Source: Actinomycetaceae bacterium
Lineage (GTDB): Bacteria > Actinomycetota > Actinomycetes > Actinomycetales > Actinomycetaceae
Reading direction: 5' to 3'
Assembly (NCBI GenBank): GCA_030532515.1
Contig: JAUNKY010000007.1
Coordinates: 22,191 to 86,190, forward strand
DNA: 64,000 nt
The translations under genes and the position numbers were made by a program. Below the pieces are notes generated by a model. That model was not told the DNA's origin. It did not search any database and saw only the letters and a program-made list of their open reading frames with translations. This document shows, piece after piece, positions 19,108 to 28,700 of this stretch (its first letter is position 1; each line of letters begins with the position of its first letter).

Positions 19108-19857
19108 ATGAACCACCCCTTAGAAGTCACACAACTAAATACGGACTTAGGGAAACGTAAAGTCCTAAACGACGTGACTTTTACGGTTGAAAAAGGTAGC
19201 TTCGTGGGGTTAATTGGCCCCAATGGCGCCGGTAAAACCACCTTATTGCGCTCCATCTTGGGACTCATCCCCGTCCGCTCAGGAGAAATTAAGGTAAACG
19301 GGCTAACTGGCAACAAAGCTTTAGACCTAATCGGCTACGTGCCACAACGCCACGAGTTTGCCTGGGACTTTCCTATCGACGTCCAAGGGGTAGTGATGAC
19401 CGGACGGACTCGGAAAATTGGTTGGTTGCGACAACCGAAGACAGCGGATTACGAAGCTGTCTTTGCCGCCCTCGAAAAAGTAAAAATGGCAGACTTAGCT
19501 CGCCGCCCAGTCGGAGAACTCTCTGGAGGGCAACGTCAACGCGTGCTGATGGCCCGTGCGCTGGCTACTAACCCCGCCATTTTGCTGCTTGACGAACCAT
19601 TCACCGGACTGGATATGCCCAGTCAGGAACTGCTACTGGAACTTTTTGAATCACTTTCGCAAGAAGGTACGTCTTTGCTGATGAGCACCCACGATCTGGG
19701 ATCTGCAATCGACGTCTGCCACCGCCTGATCTTGCTAAACAAAACTGTAATCGCCACCGGAACCGGCGCAGAATTGGCGGATCCGGAGCTGTGGATGCGC
19801 ACTTTCTCAATCAAAGCCGGATCCCCCCTGCTACGCACCGTCGGAGTAAAAGCATGA
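19108..19857 (+). CDS. Anchored-repeat metal ABC transporter, ATP-binding subunit
   Basis: A 249-aa ABC ATPase of the cluster 9 metal-uptake type (TIGR03771-like). Walker A GPNGAGKTT is at about 37-45, the signature LSGGQRQRV follows and Walker B is ILLLDEP. It powers uptake through the permease encoded next. The ATG at 19108 follows CACAAGGAAAATCC and gives the usual N-terminus (MNHPLEVTQL); the upstream in-frame extension runs through a dispersed repeat and was rejected. ATGA overlap with the permease gene shows translational coupling. Confidence 0.9.
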   Translation: MNHPLEVTQLNTDLGKRKVLNDVTFTVEKGSFVGLIGPNGAGKTTLLRSILGLIPVRSGEIKVNGLTGNKALDLIGYVPQRHEFAWDFPIDVQGVVMTGRTRKIGWLRQPKTADYEAVFAALEKVKMADLARRPVGELSGGQRQRVLMARALATNPAILLLDEPFTGLDMPSQELLLELFESLSQEGTSLLMSTHDLGSAIDVCHRLILLNKTVIATGTGAELADPELWMRTFSIKAGSPLLRTVGVKA

Positions 19858-20723
19858 TTTCAATCTGGGAATTTTTTCAAGATCTCACTAACCCAGCCTT
19901 GGCATTTTTGCCCAAGGCGTTACTGATTGCCGTCATGTCCGCCACGGTCTGTGGGGTAGTTGGCGCACACGTGGTTCTGCGGGGAATGGCTTTCATCGGC
20001 GACGCGGTGGCACACGCCGTTTTCCCCGGAATCGCCATTGCTTTCGTCCTGCAGGGGTCGATGCTTCTAGGCGGTGCCGTAGCGGGCGTTATCATTGCGG
20101 TTTTGGTGACTTTAGTTAGCCAAAATCGGCGCGTTAAGGAAGACACCGTGATTGGGATTTTCTTCGCGTTTGCGTTTGCGCTGGGCCTGATTATTATTAG
20201 CCAAACTCGCGGATATACGGCGTCTTTAACTTCGTTCCTATTCGGATCTATCACCGGCGTGCCCGATTCTGACATTGTGCTGGTGGCGGTAGTTGGTTTC
20301 GTGGTTATCTCGGTACTGCTGATTTTGCACAAAGAACTGGTGACGGTTTCTTTGGATCGTGAAACTGCGCGGGCGCAGCGCCTGCCAGTGGTCTGGTTGG
20401 ACTTGGTGCTTTATCTGATGGTGACCGCTGCCGTGGTGATTTCGGTGCGTACCATCGGCAATATTTTGGTCTTGGCATTGTTGGTGACTCCGGCTGCTGC
20501 GGCGCGTATGCTAACTGACCGGTTGGGTGTGATGATGGCCCTTTCGGCGATTATTGGCGGGCTCTCTTCCTTCTTGGGACTGTATTTGTCGTGGTCTTTG
20601 GACGTGCCTACCGGGGCAATGATCGTCATGGTGGTGACGGTGAGTTTCTTCTTAGCTTGGCTGCTTTCTCCTAAACAGGGGCTGTTGGTTTGGTTGCATA
20701 ACCGGAAGGCGGTTGCTGCCTAA
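19854..20723 (+). CDS. Anchored-repeat metal ABC transporter, permease subunit
   Basis: A 289-aa protein with about 8-9 hydrophobic segments, ZnuB/cluster 9 type (TIGR03770-like). VVGAHVVLRGMAFIGDAVAHAVFPGIAIA is the typical N-terminal motif, and RTIGNILVLALLVTPAAAARML is the conserved stretch near the cytoplasmic ATPase contact. It forms the membrane channel for the metal delivered by the lipoprotein. The start at 19854 overlaps the ATPase stop (ATGA), so I discarded the longer in-frame start. This is the last gene of the operon; only repeats follow, with no T-tailed hairpin. Confidence 0.9.
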   Translation: MISIWEFFQDLTNPALAFLPKALLIAVMSATVCGVVGAHVVLRGMAFIGDAVAHAVFPGIAIAFVLQGSMLLGGAVAGVIIAVLVTLVSQNRRVKEDTVIGIFFAFAFALGLIIISQTRGYTASLTSFLFGSITGVPDSDIVLVAVVGFVVISVLLILHKELVTVSLDRETARAQRLPVVWLDLVLYLMVTAAVVISVRTIGNILVLALLVTPAAAARMLTDRLGVMMALSAIIGGLSSFLGLYLSWSLDVPTGAMIVMVVTVSFFLAWLLSPKQGLLVWLHNRKAVAA

Positions 20724-21251
20724 ACTGGGCATTTTTTGGCTGGTTGGCATTGGCAGGATTTGGGATTTTTTCCCGAGGGCGGCGGGTTACCTCTGCGGAG
20801 CGTAACTCGCCGACTTCATTTTTGCCAGGGCACAGAAATTGTTTCATCATCGCTACAGATTAGCGGAGCGTAACTCGCCTACCTAAATAGGTTCGGCGAG
20901 TTACGCTCCGGCATTATGAGGGGAAGAACTGGCATTTGGGTTGAGCGAAGAGTTTTTTGAAAAGATGATTCAATGGCAGTTTTGAAGCATCTGGGGGCGT
21001 CCTCGGAAAGTCAGAAATTTGTCGAAAAATGAACTCGGCGTGTTACGCTCCGCGGAAGAGAAACCGGAAATTTCGGGAATCCGAAAAATAACTGAAGAAA
21101 CGAAAAATAATGGGACTTCCCGCCTGGAAATTCTGCGTCTCAATAGGTGATAATTGAGAACGTGACTAACAGCGTAGGAACGCGTTAGGACAAGAACCAG
21201 TGGATGCAATCGGCATCCAGGAAGTTGAACTAAGCCGCAGGAGGCGAAAGT
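20724..21251. repeat. Intergenic region with four dispersed repeat copies and an octamer
   Basis: A CGAGGGCG octamer is at 20774-20781. Forward CTCGCC-type copies are at 20796-20813 and 20864-20879. The second faces a reverse copy at 20894-20910 to give a hairpin. A reverse ACACG-type copy is at 21036-21053. GATAAT at about 21144-21149 is a possible -10 for pckG. I see no coding sequence. Confidence 0.75.
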
Positions 21252-23084
21252 ATGACCGTAACGCTCGAGGACATCAAAGCAGTTGCTCCGTCCAATGCAC
21301 CAGCAGACGTAATCGAATGGGTTGCAAAGATTGCAGAACTAACCACCCCAGATCGCGTTGAATTCTCTGATGGCTCACAGGAAGAATGGGACCGCCTCAC
21401 CAACCTGATGGTTGAAAACGGCATGTTCACCAAGCTGAACGAAGAAAAGCGTCCAAACTCTTTCCTGGCTCGTTCCAAGCCATCTGACGTAGCTCGCGTT
21501 GAATCCCGCACCTTCATCTGCTCCGAAAAGGAAGAAGATGCTGGACCAACCAACCACTGGGCAGATCCAAAGGAAATGAAGGAAACCCTGAACCGTGTAT
21601 TCACCGGTTGTATGAAGGGTCGTACCATGTACGTTATTCCTTTCTCCATGGGTCCTCTGGGTGGTCCAATCTCCCAGCTGGGTATCGAAATCTCTGACTC
21701 CCCATACGTTGTTTGCAACATGCGTATCATGACCCGCATGGGCTCTGCTGCAATGGACCTGATCAACGAAGGTGCACCTTGGGTACCAGCAGTACACTCC
21801 GTTGGTGTTCCATTGGCTGAAGGCGAAGTTGACGACAACTGGCCATGCAACGACGAAAAGTACATTACCCACTTCCCAGAAACCAACGAAATCTGGTCCT
21901 TCGGCTCCGGCTACGGCGGCAACGCACTGTTGGGCAAGAAGTGCTTCGCACTGCGTATTGCTTCCACCATGGCACGTCGTGACGGCTGGATGGCAGAACA
22001 CATGCTGATCCTGCGTCTGACCGAAGAAAAGACCGGCAAGCAGTTCCACGTAACCGCAGCCTTCCCATCCGCATGTGGTAAGACCAACCTGGCTATGTTG
22101 GAACCAACCATCCCAGGCTACAAGGTTGAAACCGTAGGTGACGACATCGCTTGGATGCGCCCAGGCCCAGATGGTCGCCTGTACGCAATCAACCCAGAAG
22201 CAGGCTTCTTCGGTGTTGCCCCAGGTACCTCCTACTCCACCAACCCAATGGCAATGGAAACCATGAAGGCTAACTCCATCTTCACCAACGTCGCACTGAC
22301 CGACGACGGTGACGTATGGTGGGAAGGCATCGACGGCGAAACCCCAGCACACTTGATCGACTGGCACGGCAACGACTGGACCCCAGAATCCGGCGAGAAG
22401 GCAGCACACGCTAACTCCCGCTTCACCGTTCCAGCAGCCCAGTGCCCAATCATTTGCGAAGACTGGGAAGCTCCACAGGGCGTTGCAGTTGATGCAATCT
22501 TGTTCGGTGGCCGCCGCGCTACCAACGTTCCACTGGTAGCTGAAGCATACTCCTCTAACCACGGCGTATTCATCGGCGCATCCGTAGCATCCGAAGTAAC
22601 CGCAGCAGCAACCGACGTGAAGGCAGGCTCCCTGCGTCACGACCCATTCGCAATGCTGCCATTCTGTGGTTACCACATGGCTGACTACTGGGGCCACTGG
22701 ATCGAAATGGCTGAAAAGCTGGGCGACAAGTTCCCCAAGATCTACCAGGTTAACTGGTTCCGCAAGGACGACGAAGGCAACTGGCTGTGGCCAGGCTACG
22801 GCGACAACTCCCGTGTTCTGGACTGGATCGTTCGCCGCGCCGCAGGTGAGGTTGAAGCAATCGACGGCGTAACCGGTCGTTACCCTAAGTTCGAAGACTT
22901 CAACCTCGAAGGTCTGGACTTCTCTGAAGACACCTGGAAGAAGCTGTTCCACATCGATCCAGAAGCATGGGCAGCTGAAATGGACGAAACTGAAGAATAC
23001 TTCAAGCAGTTCGGCGACAAGCTGCCTGCAGAAATCACCGACGAACTGGCTAAGTTCCGCGCTCGCATCGCAGAAGCTAAGTGA
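21252..23084 (+). CDS. pckG: Phosphoenolpyruvate carboxykinase (GTP)
   Basis: A 610-aa GTP-dependent PEP carboxykinase, interconverting oxaloacetate and PEP for gluconeogenesis or anaplerosis. The kinase P-loop [15 protein letters not shown] (about 274-288) contains the catalytic cysteine. [27 protein letters not shown] and [17 protein letters not shown] are other family motifs. The ribosome-binding site GCAGGAGGCGAAAG precedes the ATG. Codon use is strongly biased (many GCA, CCA, AAC, TCC), as in highly expressed genes. It is a single gene ending at a strong terminator. Confidence 0.97.
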   Translation: MTVTLEDIKAVAPSNAPADVIEWVAKIAELTTPDRVEFSDGSQEEWDRLTNLMVENGMFTKLNEEKRPNSFLARSKPSDVARVESRTFICSEKEEDAGPTNHWADPKEMKETLNRVFTGCMKGRTMYVIPFSMGPLGGPISQLGIEISDSPYVVCNMRIMTRMGSAAMDLINEGAPWVPAVHSVGVPLAEGEVDDNWPCNDEKYITHFPETNEIWSFGSGYGGNALLGKKCFALRIASTMARRDGWMAEHMLILRLTEEKTGKQFHVTAAFPSACGKTNLAMLEPTIPGYKVETVGDDIAWMRPGPDGRLYAINPEAGFFGVAPGTSYSTNPMAMETMKANSIFTNVALTDDGDVWWEGIDGETPAHLIDWHGNDWTPESGEKAAHANSRFTVPAAQCPIICEDWEAPQGVAVDAILFGGRRATNVPLVAEAYSSNHGVFIGASVASEVTAAATDVKAGSLRHDPFAMLPFCGYHMADYWGHWIEMAEKLGDKFPKIYQVNWFRKDDEGNWLWPGYGDNSRVLDWIVRRAAGEVEAIDGVTGRYPKFEDFNLEGLDFSEDTWKKLFHIDPEAWAAEMDETEEYFKQFGDKLPAEITDELAKFRARIAEAK

Positions 23085-23120
23085 GTTAAGTTTCGGAAGA
23101 TTTAGTTTCGAATAACTAAA

Positions 23121-23157
23121 GCAGAGGGCCATCCGCAAGGATGGTCCTCTGCTTTTT
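23121..23157 (+). terminator. Terminator after pckG
   Basis: GCAGAGGGCCATCC and GGATGGTCCTCTGC pair (one G-T) around a GCAA tetraloop and are followed by TTTTT. This is a classic intrinsic terminator. Confidence 0.92.
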
Positions 23158-23160
23158 GTT

Positions 23161-23451
23161 GGAGCGTAACTCGCCGCAGTCATTCACCTCGGCGTGTTAC
23201 GCTCCGCGGCATCTGCGGGAAAATTCCCAACCGTGCAGAGAAAAAACTCACCCTGTTGGGAAACCGTCTTCCGCCTAAGTTAGGAAAACAAGAAAAAGTG
23301 ATTGTCAACGCATAAATGACATCAAGTATCCCGTGCAAAATAACGAATAGTGTCATTTAAACTCAATCTCAAAAACTTAATTAAGTGTAAAACCTTGAAA
23401 GCCCGCCAAAAAGTCGTGGTGCAGAAAATAGCTTCGGCGTGTTACGCTCCG
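23161..23451. repeat. Dispersed repeat pair and a single copy before the surface-protein cluster
   Basis: A forward CTCGCC-type copy (23161-23176) faces a reverse ACACG-type copy (23189-23206). Pairing is imperfect because the two types differ. A reverse copy is also at 23434-23451. This is the last copy before a repeat-free stretch of more than 15 kb. The rest of the gap is A/T-rich with no gene seen. Confidence 0.75.
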
Positions 23452-23565
23452 AACAATTGTGAGAATAAATTTTTGAGGTGCAAAGAATCTCCATGTTTAC
23501 ATCAAGCGAATTTTGATATTATTGGAAAACAAACGTTGCTACTCGATTACAGAGCAGGATTCGGA

Positions 23566-24858
23566 TTGCATAATCTTCTCGGCCGCAAGACCAAAGCGTT
23601 GCAAGCAGCGATTTTTTCCGCCTCAGCCACGCTGTTTCTGGGAGCTACCCTAGTTGCGCCCGTCCAAGCCGCCGAATCAAAAAACCCCTATCTGCCGCCG
23701 GTGACCGGCGACGTTTTCGAGCATAAATCGTTCAAAAACCTGGTGCCCACGGAAATCCTTGCACCTGTAGCAAGCTTCCAACCCGCAGACATTCCGGTAT
23801 TTGTATACGATCACGAAACTAAAAAAGACTTCGCTGACGCCGACTTTGCGGTGCACATGCACTTGGTTGCCGGATCTCCCCAACAGGGCGTAACCGGTCT
23901 TCCGGAAAAACCGATCCCCAATAAAGGGGGAGTTTTCTCCTTCCCCAGCGTAAAGTTCACCAAACCAGGCACGTACAAATTCGTTTACAGGCAAATTCCC
24001 CAAGTTGGTAAACACTTAGCTTACGACGAATCCCTGATCGTTCAAACGGTTGAGGTAACGCCTGTGGAAGGAACTTCCCACAAGTTCGCGACTACCTCTA
24101 CCTACACGCAAGCCGGTAAGCCAGTATCTGCGCCTCGTTTCGAAAACCAGTATTCCACTCAGATTGAAAACTACCGTTGGGATTTGAACCTGGAAGGACG
24201 TTTGCAGTTAGCCTTCCAACACCAGCCGCAACCTATTAAAGCTGGCCAGTTCGCTGTAGAGGTAACGGCCTCTGCAGATAACCCGCAGGTAGCTAATGGC
24301 TCAATCCCTTCAGCTGTCGTTAAAGCTGGCAAAGTTTTGGTGGGTGCAGACGGCAAGCTAGACTTCGGTACCTGGCAGTTTAATCAACCGGGAACCTACG
24401 AATTTACGCTGACCCAGGTGGCAGGCCAAGACAAGGACGTCAAATATGATCTGACGCCAGTGCGAGTTTTGGTGCGCGTGGCCCGCCCCGCGCAGGCTCC
24501 GGCAGATGCGGTGCGCGATAGCGAGGGCTACTTGCATATTCGTCCGGCAGTGCAGTTCGTTAAGGGGAACCGTTTCTCTCCTAATATTGAGTTCACGAAC
24601 CAGCTGTTGGCCCCGCTTCCGGTAGAAACTTTCGAAACAAAGGTCGAAACCCAAGAGATTCCATTCACTACGGTGGAAGAAGAGAATCCGGATGCTTTTG
24701 TTGGCACTCAAGAGGTGGCCAGCCCCGGGGTGAACGGGTTTAAGGAAGTTACCTTCAAACAGCGTTTCTTGGATGGGAAGCCGGCGGGTGATCCGCAGGT
24801 GATTACAGAAACTGTGTTGCGCAAGATGGAACCGCGCGTAATTCGCAAGGGCATTTAG
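23566..24858 (+). CDS. Surface protein with pilin-linker and G5 domains, interrupted by an in-frame TAG (N-terminal part)
   Basis: Exported protein with signal peptide KALQAAIFSASATLFLGATLVAPVQA. Two Spy0128-like pilin isopeptide-linker domains follow, one ending in TKPGTYKFVYRQIPQ and one with DFGTWQFNQPGTYEFTLTQVAGQ. A G5-type domain (VETFETKVETQEIPFTTV to MEPRVIRKG) ends the frame. The TAG at 24856-24858 falls where the paralogous protein (25735-30270) has the Lys of RKGTKP. The same frame continues immediately with a second G5 domain and a sorting signal. So this is probably one gene with a nonsense codon. The TTG start at 23566 with AGCAGGA upstream is my choice; the frame is open further upstream. 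Confidence 0.65.
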   Translation: MHNLLGRKTKALQAAIFSASATLFLGATLVAPVQAAESKNPYLPPVTGDVFEHKSFKNLVPTEILAPVASFQPADIPVFVYDHETKKDFADADFAVHMHLVAGSPQQGVTGLPEKPIPNKGGVFSFPSVKFTKPGTYKFVYRQIPQVGKHLAYDESLIVQTVEVTPVEGTSHKFATTSTYTQAGKPVSAPRFENQYSTQIENYRWDLNLEGRLQLAFQHQPQPIKAGQFAVEVTASADNPQVANGSIPSAVVKAGKVLVGADGKLDFGTWQFNQPGTYEFTLTQVAGQDKDVKYDLTPVRVLVRVARPAQAPADAVRDSEGYLHIRPAVQFVKGNRFSPNIEFTNQLLAPLPVETFETKVETQEIPFTTVEEENPDAFVGTQEVASPGVNGFKEVTFKQRFLDGKPAGDPQVITETVLRKMEPRVIRKGI

Positions 24859-25533
24859 CCGCTTCCGGTGACTACTGAAGTTCTGCACGTGGCAGTTGAT
24901 ACGATTCCGGTGGAAACAGTTTTCGAAGAAGATACCACCTTGGGCTCTGGGCAGGTTATGTTAGTTTCCGAGGGCGCCCCTGGACAGGTAGAAGTGCGGA
25001 CGGTGCAGAATTACGTCGGCGGTGTAGCACAAGGTGAACCGCAGGTAATTCGTACGGTTATTCGCCCGATGGTTCCAACGGTGATTCGCCGCGGTGTAGA
25101 GATTGCCGGAGCGAATGGTGGAAAAGCTGCTGAGGAACCGGGTAGTGCCTTGCCTGGCACTGAGTTGGAGCAGGCTAAAGAACTGTTAGCAGCGGAACTG
25201 AATCAGACGGCGAATGCGCTGGAAAGCTCGGCGGAATTGGGGGTTTACGTGATTACGCGCCCTTCGATTCCAAAGGCTGCTGAAGCTGGTTCTACCGCAA
25301 GTATTGATGTGAAGAAACGTAAACAAGTAGCGGGCCCTGGAAAACAACAGCCGAATATTCTTAAGAAGCCTAAGAAGGATGCGCCTGAGCTGGTAGTGGC
25401 GAAACCAAAGCCGCGTTTAGTTAACACCGGGGCGGATGCAGGCACGCTTTTAGCAGCGGCAGCTTCGCTGGCGACGGTGGGGTTGTTTACCGTGGTGGCG
25501 ATGCGCACGCGTAAGCGTCTTGGTGATGCGTAA
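24859..25533 (+). pseudogene. C-terminal part of the interrupted surface protein: G5 domain and sorting signal
   Basis: In the same frame as the preceding CDS and directly after its TAG. It starts PLPVTTEVLHVAVDTIPVET, a G5 domain with the same spacing as in the metalloprotease downstream. Next is an Ala/Glu-rich helical linker and a Lys/Pro-rich wall-spanning segment. A C-terminal sorting signal LVNTG, hydrophobic helix and RTRKRLGDA tail complete it. The first methionine-type start (24868) would give a 221-aa product with no signal peptide, which could not be exported. It is therefore a displaced C-terminus, expressed as a useful product only by TAG read-through or after reversion. Confidence 0.65.
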
Positions 25534-25734
25534 GTAGATTAGTGAAAATAGTTAAGTTGTAAGTATGTGCCAGCACGTGTGTGCTGGCACTATCTGTATG
25601 CTTTTCTGAGCGTTTATTCCCGGATTTCTAAGACGTACATCTCAAAATTGCTAGGTTTTGTAAACTCGCAATTTTGTTAGAATAGATTGGATTATTTCCC
25701 ATCAATTCAGTGTCAATTATTAAAGGAACGTACT

Positions 25735-28700
25735 GTGCGTTTGTTACCTAGCCGATTTATGCTGTCTTTAAAAACACTTTTAGCGACAGTTATTTCCGTA
25801 CTTCTGGTAGCCACCCTGACTTCTCAAGCAGCGCAGGCAACTGATGCTACTTCTAATGCTGAAGCGCAACAGATGTGGCAGCAAATTGCTGACGACTACC
25901 GAGGAGTTACTTATCTGGACTTGATCCGATTCAAGTACCCGCAACCAGGAGCGTCTGATTCTCTAACTGCACGCAGTGCTCTGCGTCAAGAAGGGGTAGC
26001 TTCACCTACTCAAGATCAGGTGAAGGAAAAGGCCCAGCAGTTAAAGGGATTGGAACTATCTTTAGAGCCTACTTTTAACGAGGTTAAAGCTGAACTCGAT
26101 ACGCTTATGCCATACCTGCTGGTAGCGGACAATTATCCGGCAGGAGCCGTTGAGTTTCTCCGTAATAATAAGCAGAGCATCCTGCTAGGTCTAACCTATA
26201 TGAAGCACTACTATAGCTTCAAAATTGGTGAGAAACCATTCTTCTCTTGGATGGTTGAAAATAAGGGTGACTACAACTTAGAAACCATTTCTCTTATGGG
26301 ATTCTTTGAAGAGATCGGGCGTCGCCCCTCAGTTAGCCTTTATCGTGGGCGCTTGGCGGATAGATTCTACAATGACTACCTGCGTACTTACCTTCGCAAA
26401 GCAAACTTGGGTGAACTAATCTCCGCAGAGCGAAAGCTCCGTACTGGCGAAACCACTAGTGACGAGGAATGGTTCCTCTCCCAGGTGAAGGCTCACGTGT
26501 TGGACTTGGGACGAACTCATCGACTCTACTCGAAACTTACTGATAACACTGATCGAGGTGTGGTTACCCGTTCTCAGTTACTGACCCTTCTTGCTCTGAA
26601 AGAGCCTTCTGTCTACGTGCTGAACACGGATTGGACGATCCACTATGGTTTAACTTCCCTCTATGGTGGGGCAGATAATCCACAGTTCCTTCAGAAACTA
26701 TCTGCCACTGGAAAAGAACAGATCGCCCACTATGACTTCTGGTCTCGTATTCACGCGCCAAATGTTTCTTTGCATGATCGTCCATATGTGATGGTTGTCG
26801 ATGCTATGTTGCGTAGCAAACAATTTGGAGAGAGAGCACGTGAACGTTGGTCTCCTTGGTATGGGCAGAATGTTGAACCCGGTGTGCGGGACTTCTTCCT
26901 AACCTCCGACTTGTACGCGATCACTTTCACGAATGCTCAAGCGGCAGCAGAAGGTGAAGTTATTCGCTACTACATGCAGGAAGCCCTGGGGCAACCTGGG
27001 GTAGCCACCTACAGTCACGAACTCACCCACATGTATGACAAAACAACATACTTTGATGGACATGGGCGTCGCGCGACTTTGAAGGTAGAAGACTATGCAC
27101 GTGGTTTGTTAGAAACTGAAAATAACACCCAACCCGTAGATGGGGGACAGGCTCTTCACGGACCTATTTTTAATCTGAACACTGCTTTCGAACTGGGGCA
27201 AAAGCGCCTGCAGAATCAGTCTCCGACGCGTTTCCAGACCCCTGACGACATTGGCGAGTATATGCGTGGCTTCTTCGATGTGGTCTATAGCTTAGACGCT
27301 ATGGAAGCCGAGGCTATTTTGGAATTGGGTAACGCCGATAAAGCTTTGATGCTGAATAAAGTTTCAGTCGCATTAGACCCCAATGAAAAACCATTGCGAG
27401 GTGCGAACACCGTCTATTCGAAGGATGTCTTTGAGCGAATTAGTGAAGCTGAAGCAGCTAATCTGCAGTCCCTCGATAACCTGGTTGACCAAAATATTGT
27501 TTCCTCCCGTCTGCTACCGAAGGGAACTGCTAACTCAGCAACGGAAGCAAAAGTAAACACCTACATTGTAGTGCCGATTTTCGAACCAGCTTACGCAGGT
27601 CTAAACTCACCAACGGGGGCTACAGGCGGTTTCCTCTTCCGCCGTTATGCCCACGAACTATTAGGTGAGTTCGGCTGGCGTGACGGGTTTGTCCCTTATG
27701 TTTCTGATAAGCACGGGAACGAAAACGGTGCATTGAACGCCATTTTGGCTCAGTACAACGGTTCCATGGCTGAGTTTAAAAAAGCTATGTTCAAACGTCG
27801 TACTGACAAATACGATCTGATGAAGCCTGCGGGCGGCTACGAGAATGCTGACCAGATGAAGGCAGCGATGAAGACAGCAGTCGCTGCGGACTTGGCAACT
27901 ATTAAGAACGGCATTGCTCACCCGATTCCGTACACTGACCGTTCCGTGAGAGCTAAGGAAATTCATAATCTCAAGAAGAAGATTCTGCAAGATTACTTGG
28001 TTTCCACCAGCGACTTCCGCACTTCCATCTATAAGGAAGACTACAGCTGGGAAGCACCTTTAACCGCTCAGGTGACTTTGCAAGAAAGGACTCAAACCGT
28101 AGCCTTCCAGCCAGGTGACTTCAAGCTACGTGTGGTTGCTAACCAGGCTAACCCTGCAAAGGTAACGCAGGTGGCGTCCTCGGAAATCTCTGTGCCGGCA
28201 GACGGCCGCGTGGACCTGACCAAGTGGGTATTCCCTAAGGCCGGTACTTACCGTTTCACCGTCGAACAGGTTGCGGGCACCAACCCAGCTATCGAATACG
28301 ACACCCAGGCAGTTGAGATTACGGTGGTTGCTGCTGAACCAGCGCAAACCCCGCAGAACCCAACTCGCGATGCAGGCGGCGCCGTGGTTCTTCAGGTGAA
28401 ACCAACCTTCACTAAGGCTGGACAAACTGTAAACGAAATTAGCTTCGCTAATCAGGTAAAGCCTCGTTCGGCAACCTACCGCCCAGCTGGGATTCCGGTT
28501 GAACTCAAGCAAGGTGATCAGGATGTTGCCTTCTTTGACGCAGATTTCGCAGTTCGCGTTACTTTAGGTGACGACGCTCCAGCGGCAGGCATGACCGGCC
28601 TGACGACTGAAGAATACGGAAATAGTGGCAAGCAGTTCGTAGTAGGCGAACTGACCTTCACTAAGCCAGGTACTTACAAGCTCACCTACACGCAGGTGCC

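Noticed and set aside
21375..23183. Long open frame (602 codons) on the minus strand opposite pckG
   Set aside because: It is a shadow of pckG, caused by its strong codon bias. The translation is rich in Cys, Trp and His and has no family motif.
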